A stretch of DNA of 64,000 nucleotides, from positions 372,001 through 436,000 of the forward strand of contig NZ_JAMHIV010000001.1 in the NCBI RefSeq assembly GCF_023897065.1, written 5' to 3'. Below the pieces are notes generated by a model, which saw only the letters and a program-made list of their open reading frames with translations, was not told where the DNA came from and did not search any database. The DNA comes from Crossiella sp. SN42. GTDB taxonomy: Bacteria; Actinomycetota; Actinomycetes; Mycobacteriales; Pseudonocardiaceae. The position numbers and the translations under genes are program-made. Each line of letters starts with the position of its first letter. The stretch's first letter is position 1. Below, one piece after another: positions 56,748 to 64,000 of the stretch.

Positions 56748-57151
56748 GCTCGGCCCTTTCCACGGTGCGCTGACGATCATCTGCCCTCCAGCCTTACCCG
56801 ATCGGGTCGCCGCCGAACCGCCGTCTCTTCGGGCGGCGAAACACCGGCTGGCGAGTGGCGCCGGGCCCTGGCGGGTCCGGGAGACCGGCAGGGTGCGGTA
56901 GCCGCTTGCAAAACTGCCGGTCTGGTTTTCACCAGCCGATCGCGGGACAGCGTGGCGGATGGCGGAATGTCGACAGTGACCTGCGGTTTGTCTGGTGACC
57001 GACGCAAACTTCCGTGGAATCCCGACAGTTCTTGCCGCGCCACGACGCGATTTTGCGGAGGGCTGACAGTCTCCCCGATCAGCCGATCGTCAATGGCGGC
57101 GGGCGCGAGTTTCCTGGAAGGGCACGCACACCATCCCTGGGGAGGACTGTC
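56748..57151. promoter_or_regulatory. Intergenic region with several inverted repeats
   Basis: Divergent promoter region of the STAS and FAD-monooxygenase genes; no gene is supported. It contains a perfect 12-bp palindrome ACCCGATCGGGT (56796-56807), a 10-bp inverted repeat AGACCGGCAG / CTGCCGGTCT (56882-56891, 56914-56923) and a small hairpin CTGGT-TTTC-ACCAG beginning at 56922. The purpose of these is not known. Confidence 0.45.
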
Positions 57152-58525
57152 GTGGTGCAGCACGCCGCGATTCTCGGCGGCGGGATGGGCGGGATGCTGG
57201 CCGCCTTCGCCGTCGCGCCACACGCGGACACCGTGACCGTGGTCGAGCAGGACAGCTTCATCGCAGACCCGGTGCCGCGCCGGGGCGCGCCGCAGGCCAG
57301 GCACACCCACGCGCTGGTTTCCGCCGGCGCGCGGGCGATCGAGGCGCTGGTGCCGGGGGTGCTGGCCGAGCTGTACGCGGCGGGCGCGCAGCACCTCAAC
57401 ATGCCCGGCCGCTACCTCGGCCTGTCCTCCCGCGGCTGGTTCCCGCGCTATGAGGGCAGGCAGTTCCTGGTGGGCGCGAGCCGCTCGCTGCTGGAGTCCA
57501 CCCTGCGCGGGCGGCTGCGCGAGCTGCCCAACGTGACCATCGCCGGCCGGTCGGAAGTCGTTGGCCTGCGCGGAGATCCGGCCGGGATCACCGGCGTGCG
57601 CACCCGAAGACCGGATACCGGCGAGCACGCCGAGCTGACCGCGGACCTGGTCATCGACGCCACCGGCCGCCGCTCCCGGGCCACGGACTGGTTGACCGAG
57701 CTGGGTTTCCCGCCGGTCCGTCAGTCCATTGTGGACCCCGGCATCTTCTACGTCTCCGCGGTCTTCCAGGCCCCGCCCGAAGCGGTCCCGGACTTCCCGG
57801 CGATCACCGTGCAGAGCCGCCCGCGACCGGACAACCCGGTGCGCCGCAACGGAACCCTGGTCCCGATCGAGCGGGACCAGTGGATGATCACCCTCTCCGG
57901 TGGCCCCGGCAGCAGGCCCAGCACCGATCCGGACGGCTTCCACGACTTCGCCGCCCGGCTGCCGCACCCGGTGCTGGCCGACCTGATCGCCGCCGCCACC
58001 CCGCTGTGCCAGCCCTTCGGCTTCCGCGCCGACGCCAACCGCCGCCGCCACTTCGACCGCCTCAGCCCCGCGCCGCACGGTTTCGCGGTGCTCGGCGACG
58101 CTTATGCCACCTTCAACCCGATCTACGGCCACGGCATGTCCGCCGCCGCCCTGTCCGCCCTCGCTGTGCGCACCCAGCTGGCCCGCCGCAAGCTGGACAC
58201 CCGCGCCCTGCAACGCGCCATCACCCAGGCCAGCGCGAACGCCTGGGACATGGCGGCAGGCCAGGACCAGCGGCACGCCGGCACCGCCTCCGGCCGGATC
58301 GAGGCCTTCTTCGACCGCCTGGGCGAGTGGATCTCCGCCGCGGGCGCGCACAGCAGGCCCATCGCCGACACCCAGGTCGACATCTTCAACCTGATCGCCC
58401 CGCCCAGCAGTCTGCTCAGCCCCAGGGTGCTCTGGCACGCCGCCCGCGCGGGCACCGGCCCGGCCAGGCTGACCCCGCCGTTCACCGCGGCCGAGGCCAG
58501 GGTGCTGGGCAGCAGGCAACGGTAG
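57152..58525 (+). CDS. FAD-dependent monooxygenase/hydroxylase-like protein, about 457 aa
   Basis: GTG 57152 or 57155 follows GGGGAGGA; the open frame upstream is not coding. FAD motif AAILGGGMGGMLAAFAVAPH, second conserved arginine region PRRGAPQARHTHALVSAGARA, DATGRRSRATDWL, and the GDAYATFNPIYGHGMSAAAL motif with the GD of FAD binding. The family of 2-polyprenylphenol/aromatic hydroxylase-like enzymes often acts in natural-product tailoring. Substrate unknown. Confidence 0.85.
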   Translation: MVQHAAILGGGMGGMLAAFAVAPHADTVTVVEQDSFIADPVPRRGAPQARHTHALVSAGARAIEALVPGVLAELYAAGAQHLNMPGRYLGLSSRGWFPRYEGRQFLVGASRSLLESTLRGRLRELPNVTIAGRSEVVGLRGDPAGITGVRTRRPDTGEHAELTADLVIDATGRRSRATDWLTELGFPPVRQSIVDPGIFYVSAVFQAPPEAVPDFPAITVQSRPRPDNPVRRNGTLVPIERDQWMITLSGGPGSRPSTDPDGFHDFAARLPHPVLADLIAAATPLCQPFGFRADANRRRHFDRLSPAPHGFAVLGDAYATFNPIYGHGMSAAALSALAVRTQLARRKLDTRALQRAITQASANAWDMAAGQDQRHAGTASGRIEAFFDRLGEWISAAGAHSRPIADTQVDIFNLIAPPSSLLSPRVLWHAARAGTGPARLTPPFTAAEARVLGSRQR

Positions 58526-58562
58526 GGTTGACCGGATTTCGCGCCACCACAAGGAGGTCCAG

Positions 58563-58910
58563 GTGCGGCAACGACGTTTCCGGCTCGGGCGGGGACCGGC
58601 CGCCGCCACCTCCATCGTGATCGGCGCGGCGGCCAGCGCGGGCATCAACATCGCCACCAACAGCCCCGGCTGGGCGATCATCGCCGGCGTGGCCCTGGTG
58701 GTGCTGGTGTGGGCTGGGCTGGAGTGGTGGCGGGCCGGCGGCAAGGAACCCGAGGCGCGGGTGCGGGTGGAGCAGCGTGCGGAACGGGTCAGCGGCGAGG
58801 TGGTGGGCGCGAGCGGCCTACCCGCGGGCGCGGGGCTGGCGGTCAACCAGGAGGTCACCGAGGTCGGCGAGGGCGGCTCGGTGACCGGCTACCACGAGCC
58901 CCGGGGGTGA
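58563..58910 (+). CDS. Small two-helix membrane protein with polar tail, 115 aa
   Basis: GTG 58563 is 5 bases behind AGGAGGT. Two hydrophobic segments (AATSIVIGAAASAGINIATN, AIIAGVALVVLVWAGLEWW) are followed by a polar C-terminus (VEQRAERVSGEVVGASGLPA, AVNQEVTEVGEGGSVTGYH) that resembles the repeating V/E/G-rich linker of actinomycete STAND-linked membrane proteins. I cannot name a function. Stands 37 bp after the FAD gene, possibly co-transcribed. Confidence 0.6.
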   Translation: MRQRRFRLGRGPAAATSIVIGAAASAGINIATNSPGWAIIAGVALVVLVWAGLEWWRAGGKEPEARVRVEQRAERVSGEVVGASGLPAGAGLAVNQEVTEVGEGGSVTGYHEPRG

Positions 58911-59084
58911 CCACGCGCTCGGCCGAACCCTTCAGCGGTGCGAATGTTCCGCTGCGTGTCCACTTCATCACTTCGTGTGATTGTCCAGGCGGTCGAACAG
59001 CACCTGAGCGGCCCTCGCGTTTGTGGCCTTGAGCTGCGTAAACGTTCTCTCGCCGGGTCAAACCACCGGCCGCCGACACTCCCC

Positions 59085-59895
<811 letters not shown>

Positions 59896-59900
59896 GCGAA

Positions 59901-59937
59901 GGCCCGGGTGACGCTGCTCATCGGCGCCACCCGGGCC
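59901..59937 (+). terminator. Hairpin terminator after Rpf, copy 1 of a duplicated hairpin
   Basis: GGCCCGGGTG and CACCCGGGCC, a perfect 10-bp stem; the loop contains GCTGCTCATCGGCGCC, which recurs in the hairpin at 60372-60404. Confidence 0.75.
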
Positions 59938-59951
59938 CGACTTGTGGAGAA

Positions 59952-60138
59952 GTGTGAGTGGCCGACCACTCAGCATCCCAGGGCGGCAGCCGGGTGTGAG
60001 TGATCGACCACTCTTTCGGCCACTCTTTCGACCACTCGGCTCGATTTGCGGCGCAGCGCAGGTGTGAGTGGCCGACCACTCAGACCCCGCAAGCATCGCG
60101 TGCGCCGCCAATCAGGAGTGAGTGGTCCATCACTCATG
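59952..60138. repeat. Array of four palindromic 18-bp units, TGAGTGG-CCGA-CCACTCA type
   Basis: Units at 59955-59972 and 60065-60082 are identical (TGAGTGGCCGACCACTCA); 59997-60013 and 60119-60136 are variants (TGAGTGATCGACCACTC and TGAGTGGTCCATCACTCA). Each can form a small hairpin of 6-7 bp with a 4-6 base loop. Starts are 42, 68 and 54 bp apart, so they are not a regular CRISPR. No repeat-flanked spacers of constant length are present. Function unknown. Confidence 0.6.
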
Positions 60139-60149
60139 GCTGCGGAGCA

Positions 60150-60360
60150 GGGGCGCGCGAGGGACGGGCTCGCAGGAGGCTGGGCGTGCGGGAGGCGGGC
60201 GTGCAGGAGGCGGGCGCGCGGAGGGTGGGCTCGCAGGAGGCCGGACGTGCAGGGGGCAGGCGCGCAGAAGGTCGGCGCGCGGAGGCGGGCGTACAGGGGC
60301 GGGCGTGCGGAAGGCGGGCTCGCAGGAGGCGGGCGCGCGGACGGACGTGCGAGGGTGGGG
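60150..60360. repeat. G-rich degenerate tandem repeat
   Basis: A purine-rich plus strand built of variations on GCAGGAGGCGGGCGTGC and similar units, with strong strand asymmetry. No frame gives a globular protein: translations are low-complexity Arg/Gly or Pro/Ala. It joins the palindrome array on one side and the second copy of the Rpf hairpin on the other, so the whole 59.9-60.4 kb segment looks like a repeat-expansion zone without genes. Confidence 0.6.
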
Positions 60361-60371
60361 ACACGCGGAAG

Positions 60372-60404
60372 CCCGGGGGCGCTGCTCATCGGCGCCAACC
60401 CGGG
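60372..60404. repeat. Second copy of the Rpf terminator hairpin
   Basis: CCCGGG and CCCGGG arms enclose GCTGCTCATCGGCGCCA, which is identical to 17 bases in the loop of the hairpin at 59901-59937. It does not follow a gene here. The copy marks a duplication whose outer parts diverged. Confidence 0.6.
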
Positions 60405-60481
60405 TTCGGTCCTCCGGCTCAGTCGCCTGCCCTGCCCGTGGACGTTGGCAACCTGGACGGCCGCCGTGGGGTTGTACAGGT

Positions 60482-61116
60482 GTGGAATGGCTACTGGCGC
60501 TCGCGTTCGTCCCGCTGGTGGCACCGATCTTGGTGGCGTACTGGTTCAACGGGCGTCGTCGGGCCGGGCTGGCGAGGCTGGCGCGGTTCGGGTGGCGGTA
60601 CGGCGTCGGGGCGGATCCCTCGTTGCTGCAATACCGGTTCGGTGGGATGAACACGCCGCTGCCCGGCAGGGCGACCGGTGAGCTGGTGCACGGCAACCAT
60701 CGCGGAGGGCCGTGGCCGTGGCGACCGATGAGGGCACGTATGAGTATCCGGCGCCGCAGGTGGTCGTGACGCTGCCGCTGCCCGCGCCGTGCCCGCCGTT
60801 GCTGGTGCGGCGGCGGGGCTGGCTGCGGGGCGGTTACGCGGGGCGGGGGTTGTGGCCGGACGGGGAGTCCTTTGACCGGGCCTTCGAGGTGTCCTGTCCG
60901 GTGCCGTCGTTCGAGAACCTGGTGCTCAGCCCGGAGTTTCGGCAGCGGATGCTCGCTCATCCCGCGGCGTGGGCGATCGCGCACCGCATCGGCCCGACCG
61001 AGCTCATGGTGTGGTACCAGGGGACGTTCGAGGCGCGGGCGGTGTGCTGGCTGGTCGAGTATGCGAATGGTCTGCTCGACCAGGTGCTGCGGGCTCCGTG
61101 GCAACCTGCGTCCTGA
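60482..61116 (+). pseudogene. Frameshifted membrane-protein gene, DUF3137-like in appearance
   Basis: Frame 1 starts at GTG 60482: VEWLLALAFVPLVAPILVAYW is a transmembrane helix, followed by NGRRRAGLARLARFGWRYGV and ATGELVHGNHRGG. The sense continues one frame over from about 60710: AVATDEGTYEYPAPQVVVTL, RAFEVSCPVPSFENLVLSPE and WAIAHRIGPTELMVWYQG, ending at TGA 61116. Restoring one base near CCGTGGCCGTGG would give about 210 residues. A second start at 60712 could yield a 134-residue piece. A sequencing error cannot be excluded. Confidence 0.55.
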
Positions 61117-62716
61117 CGCAGGCGAAACTGCTTGCCGTCAGTGGATCGCCTGCTCCCCGGTAGCGTGGCCAGGACGGGGACTCGCAGAGCGGGCGGGTGC
61201 GGCCGAGCGCGCCAGGGTTCTTGTCGGTGACCACCGGGTCCCGGGGCGCTCTCCCGTGTTCGACCCACCGCTCCAGTGCGCCGAGGGAGTCCCAGCCGGC
61301 CATGAACGCCGGGGTCACGTTGGCGTGGTTGGCTCCTGGCACCAGGTAGAAGCGGGCGAACCGGCGCACCGCGGGCTCGCCCATCCGCTGCCGGACCCGG
61401 TCGAAGTAGTCCACTGTGGACCGATGGCTGACCAGCTCGTCCGCGTTGCCGTGCAACAGGATCAGCTTGCCGCCGGTGCGGGCGAAGCGGCTCAGGTCCG
61501 GATTGTTGATGTCCTGCAAGGCGGACAGCTCGCTGATCCGCTGCTGCCAGCGGCCGGGGTGGCTGGGGTCGATGGCGAGGGGGTTGTGGGCGGGATCCCT
61601 GGTGACGAAGTGGCGGATCCACTGGTCCCAGAACTGCACGCCGTAGCCGCTGGTCTTGGGCATCGGGTTGGCGGGGGCCTGGGTGCCCATGCCGAGCAGG
61701 GCGGTGGTCATGCTCGCGCCGGAGAGGAACGGGAAGCCCGGATAGCCGGTTTCGCCGCTGGCCAGGGGGTACGGCCAGCGCAGTGGGGCGGACAGGGCGC
61801 GTACGGCGTGGATCTGCTGGTCGGACAGGCAGGAGTCGCCGAGGTCGGCGCCGTTGGGGCAGCGCAGGGTGTGCGGGTTGAAGTGGCAGGCCGCTTCGTT
61901 GGCGATGACGCCGTCAGTGAGGCCGTCCGCGGGGTCGCAGGTGGTGAGGACGGCGCGGTGCAGCAGCGCTTGTTTGGCCGGGCTGGGGAACGCGCCGGGC
62001 TGGGACAGGACCTGGGCCTGGTGGCCGAAGAACAGGTTGAGGCTGGCGGCGTTCCAGGCCGGGTAGACGGAGATGACGCCGTCGAAGTCGGCGGGCCAGC
62101 GCTGGGCGACGGCCAGGGCTTCCCGGCCGCCGGTGGAGCCGCCCGCGAAGTAGCTGTGCACGGGCCTGGCTCCGCGGTAGTGGCGGGTGATGATGTGCAG
62201 GGCGGCGTCGCGGGTCTTCTTCAGTGCCTCGCCCGCGAAGTTGCGCACGGCCTCGTCGTTGACACCGAAGGAGCCGTCCAGGGACCGGGCGGGCCGGAAG
62301 TCCGGGGCCGCTTGGTGTCCGGAGTCGCTGGCGAAGGTGGCGTAGCCCTGGGCGAGCGGGCCGGGCTTGTCGGCGGGGCCGAAGGGCACGGTGCCGGCGA
62401 TGTCGGGGATGGTGCCGTTGTAGCCGCCACCGCCGAACATCATCGCCTTGCGGTTCCAGCGGGCCGGCAGGCCGACCTGGAAGCGGATCTCCGGCGCGGC
62501 GGGGTCGACCGGGCGGATCGCGGCCGTCACCCGGCAGTGCCCGGCCGCCTGGTCGGCTGCCGTGACCACGCCGCCTGAGCTGGGCAGGCCGATAACGGCG
62601 GCCGGGATCCGCAAGCCGGTCAGGCCGATGCAGGGCGCGGTGGCCGATCGGCCGGTCGCCGGGGGCGCGGCGGTGGTCAGCAGGAGCGTGAGCAGGCCAA
62701 TGGTGAGTGTTCTCAT
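61004..62716 (-). CDS. Secreted tannase/feruloyl-esterase-family hydrolase lacking the CS-D-HC cysteines, 570 aa
   Basis: ATG 62716 follows GAGGGAGG. Signal peptide MRTLTIGLLTLLLTTAAPPA. The nucleophile elbow is AGGSTGGREAL with Ser194; Asp426 lies in LLHGNADELVS and His464 in VPGANHAN, so the triad is complete. The family normally has Cys next to the Ser (GCSTGG) and next to the His (GHC), joined by a disulfide; here both Cys are replaced together. The conserved part ends near residue 533; the last 37 or so residues (TQVATEPAAPGRADHSHTRP) overlap the convergent gene by 113 bp and look like a read-through tail. Confidence 0.8.
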   Translation of the reverse strand: MRTLTIGLLTLLLTTAAPPATGRSATAPCIGLTGLRIPAAVIGLPSSGGVVTAADQAAGHCRVTAAIRPVDPAAPEIRFQVGLPARWNRKAMMFGGGGYNGTIPDIAGTVPFGPADKPGPLAQGYATFASDSGHQAAPDFRPARSLDGSFGVNDEAVRNFAGEALKKTRDAALHIITRHYRGARPVHSYFAGGSTGGREALAVAQRWPADFDGVISVYPAWNAASLNLFFGHQAQVLSQPGAFPSPAKQALLHRAVLTTCDPADGLTDGVIANEAACHFNPHTLRCPNGADLGDSCLSDQQIHAVRALSAPLRWPYPLASGETGYPGFPFLSGASMTTALLGMGTQAPANPMPKTSGYGVQFWDQWIRHFVTRDPAHNPLAIDPSHPGRWQQRISELSALQDINNPDLSRFARTGGKLILLHGNADELVSHRSTVDYFDRVRQRMGEPAVRRFARFYLVPGANHANVTPAFMAGWDSLGALERWVEHGRAPRDPVVTDKNPGALGRTRPLCESPSWPRYRGAGDPLTASSFACVRTQVATEPAAPGRADHSHTRPASTPPAPRTSPGTTP

Positions 62717-62941
62717 CGCCACCTCCCTCGGGGTCCTCACGGTAGGCAGCCGGATCCGCGCCGCACCATGTGGTCGCGGCACCGAATCGCGGTCGCCGAG
62801 GTGTGGCCGGGCGCCATCTGGGCGGACCCGCGGCCGCACACGATCGACAACTGGCATCCGCTGCCAGGTTTTCCCTAGCTCTCCTCGCCTTTTACTGTCC
62901 TAAACCGGACAACCTGACTGATTGATCAGCAAGGGGATGCG

Positions 62942-64000
62942 ATGACCCGACCGATCCTGTTCTGCTGCACCCAGTCGACCGGGCTGATCAACTCTAGCCT
63001 CGCGGTGGCGGGTGAGCTGGCCAGGCGGGGCGTGCCCGACCTGTGGTTCGCCTCGGATGAGAACCGCAGGGTCGAGGTCGAGAAGCTGGCCGCGCGTTCG
63101 TCTGTCCAGTTCGTCTCACTCGGTGCGGTCAACCCCGCCTTCGCCGCGACCATGTGGGACGACCGGACCTACCGGGCGGTCACCGGCCGGTCCCGGTTCG
63201 CCGCCTACCGGGCCCGGATCGCGCAGTCGATGGACCCGGAGTACTTCCGCGACCGCTACCGCCGCCTCGACGAAGCGGTGGCCGACATCCAGCCCGCGCT
63301 GATGGTGATCAACAGCCTGTGCCACCACGCCCTGCTGGTGGCGATGACCCGCAAGATCCCGTTTGTGCTCACCGCGCCGTTCCTGCCCAGCGACATCTGC
63401 CAGGGCAGCCTGCCGCCGGGTTTCCCGGTGCCGCAGTCCGGGCTGCCGAGGGTGATGACCAGGGCGCAGAAGCTGGCGCACTGGTGGTTCCGCTGGCGAA
63501 TGCGGACCCTGTTCCTGCGGCCCTCACTGCTGGGCCAAGCGGTCAAGTACGACAAGGTGATGCGGGAGTTCGGCGTGGACCGGTCCTGCTACCAGCCGCA
63601 GACCGCGGTGGACGCCGCCGAGCTGATCCTGTGCTTCTCCTTGCTGGAGCTGGACTATCCGTTCCCGGTGCCGGACAAGCTCAAGCCGCTGGGCACCCTG
63701 GTGCCGCCGCTGCCGGAGACCGACGGGACCGATCCGGTGATGCGCTGGCTGGACGAGCACGACTCGGTGGTCTACGTCGCCTTCGGCACCATCACCCGGC
63801 TGACCGAGGCCGAGGTCGGCGCGATGGTCGAGGTGGCGCGCAGACTCGACGGCAAGCGCCAGGTGCTGTGGAAGCTGCCCGCCGACCAGCAGCGTTTCCT
63901 GCCGGCGAACCTGCCCGGCAACCTGCGGATCGAGGACTGGCTGCCCTCGCAGTACGACGTGCTGGCCCATCCCAGCGTCCGGGTGTTCTTCAACCACGCG
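62942..64000 (+). CDS. GT1/MGT-family glycosyltransferase, 3' truncated by the window
   Basis: ATG 62942 follows AAGGGG. Visible: ILFCCTQSTGLINSSLAVAGELARRGVPDL, the central region FVLTAPFLPSDICQGSLPP, and the start of the donor lobe VVYVAFGTITRLTEAEVGAM, IEDWLPSQYDVLAHPSVRVFFNHA; the final GG-x-x-S-x-x-E-x-x-x-x-x-x-P motif lies beyond the window. More than 350 residues are seen of about 420. Sterol or natural-product glucosyltransferase type; acceptor unknown. A GTCC-TAAACC-GGAC repeat lies in the promoter region. Confidence 0.85.
   Translation, partial: MTRPILFCCTQSTGLINSSLAVAGELARRGVPDLWFASDENRRVEVEKLAARSSVQFVSLGAVNPAFAATMWDDRTYRAVTGRSRFAAYRARIAQSMDPEYFRDRYRRLDEAVADIQPALMVINSLCHHALLVAMTRKIPFVLTAPFLPSDICQGSLPPGFPVPQSGLPRVMTRAQKLAHWWFRWRMRTLFLRPSLLGQAVKYDKVMREFGVDRSCYQPQTAVDAAELILCFSLLELDYPFPVPDKLKPLGTLVPPLPETDGTDPVMRWLDEHDSVVYVAFGTITRLTEAEVGAMVEVARRLDGKRQVLWKLPADQQRFLPANLPGNLRIEDWLPSQYDVLAHPSVRVFFNHA

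Noticed and set aside
56796-56807. ACCCGATCGGGT as an attachment site
   Set aside because: It is an isolated palindrome with no integrase, tRNA or repeat partner; it is kept only as a possible operator.
59952-60138. CRISPR array
   Set aside because: The units are unevenly spaced (42, 68, 54 bp), are imperfect, and no cas gene is near.
60046-60769. Arg/Gly/Pro-rich proteins encoded by the G-rich repeats on either strand
   Set aside because: Low complexity in every frame, no credible start signal, and the composition follows from the DNA repeat.

Overview
The window is high-GC actinobacterial chromosome with dense codon-biased genes on both strands, many ATGA overlaps, GTG/TTG starts and no tRNA, rRNA, CRISPR array or intact transposase that I can see. 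A mycothiol-dependent-type enzyme, an Rpf/LysM cell-wall hydrolase, several actinomycete STAND ATPases and a GH87-type glucanase point to a filamentous actinomycete, most likely Pseudonocardiaceae (family placement is inference). Nothing looks like core housekeeping; this is an accessory, regulator-rich chromosome arm.

Layout. 1-6.7 kb: a truncated haloacid-dehalogenase-like hydrolase, a small HhH-like protein, a RES plus SMI1/KNR4 pair, a VOC/PadR unit behind two matched palindromes, a GlxA-type AraC regulator, an orphan response regulator beside vanZ, and a lipoprotein. 6.8-15.7 kb: a LAL-type LuxR regulator, a large secreted GH87-like alpha-1,3-glucanase, hydrolase/DUF4180 and an NPP1-type secreted cytolysin. 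15.7-19.8 kb: a 162-bp inverted-repeat element, an XRE/nSTAND1/WD40 protein and a ricin-lectin remnant. 20.3-22.6 kb: an operon-like run of GT2, Gfo/Idh oxidoreductase and an aberrant SpeD homologue. 23.1-28 kb: a GT-B-like protein of unknown function convergent with an NB-ARC/TPR STAND protein, then a lipoprotein. 28.1-34.9 kb: SDR, thioredoxin-reductase-like flavoprotein, a second copy of the 160-bp element, DUF1479 dioxygenase, ROK regulator, TetR and a divergent MFS exporter. 34.9-38.4 kb: two ABC-transporter operons, the second led by a YtrA-like GntR. 38.5-46 kb: MT0933-type small protein, HAD phosphatase, TerC, MarR-GNAT fusion, RraA-like protein, a STAND ATPase with an unassigned C-terminal module, a divergent NmrA/HxlR pair, FBP zinc protein. 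46.2-53 kb: secreted subtilase, a two-gene unit with a broken kinase, macrolide-type glycosyltransferase, mycothiol-dependent-type enzyme and a second flavoprotein. 53-64 kb: Tat-type intradiol dioxygenase, an ATP-grasp-like protein lacking its core, STAS protein, FAD monooxygenase, Rpf/LysM protein behind a possible c-di-AMP riboswitch, a repeat-rich intergenic tract, a frameshifted membrane gene, a tannase-family esterase and a truncated glycosyltransferase.

Themes. First, secreted depolymerases and a cytolysin (GH87, NPP1, subtilase, tannase family) suit a soil organism attacking fungal or plant material. Second, four loci carry features of actinobacterial STAND/kinase conflict or signalling systems, and two of them share a short N-terminal G-x-V-Q-A type motif. 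Third, there are clear signs of decay: two frameshifted genes, a broken kinase, a lectin remnant, and an ATP-grasp protein with an internal deletion. The most promising unexplained items are the SpeD homologue lacking the family cysteine, the paired inverted-repeat elements at convergent gene ends, and the palindrome array at 59.95-60.14 kb.
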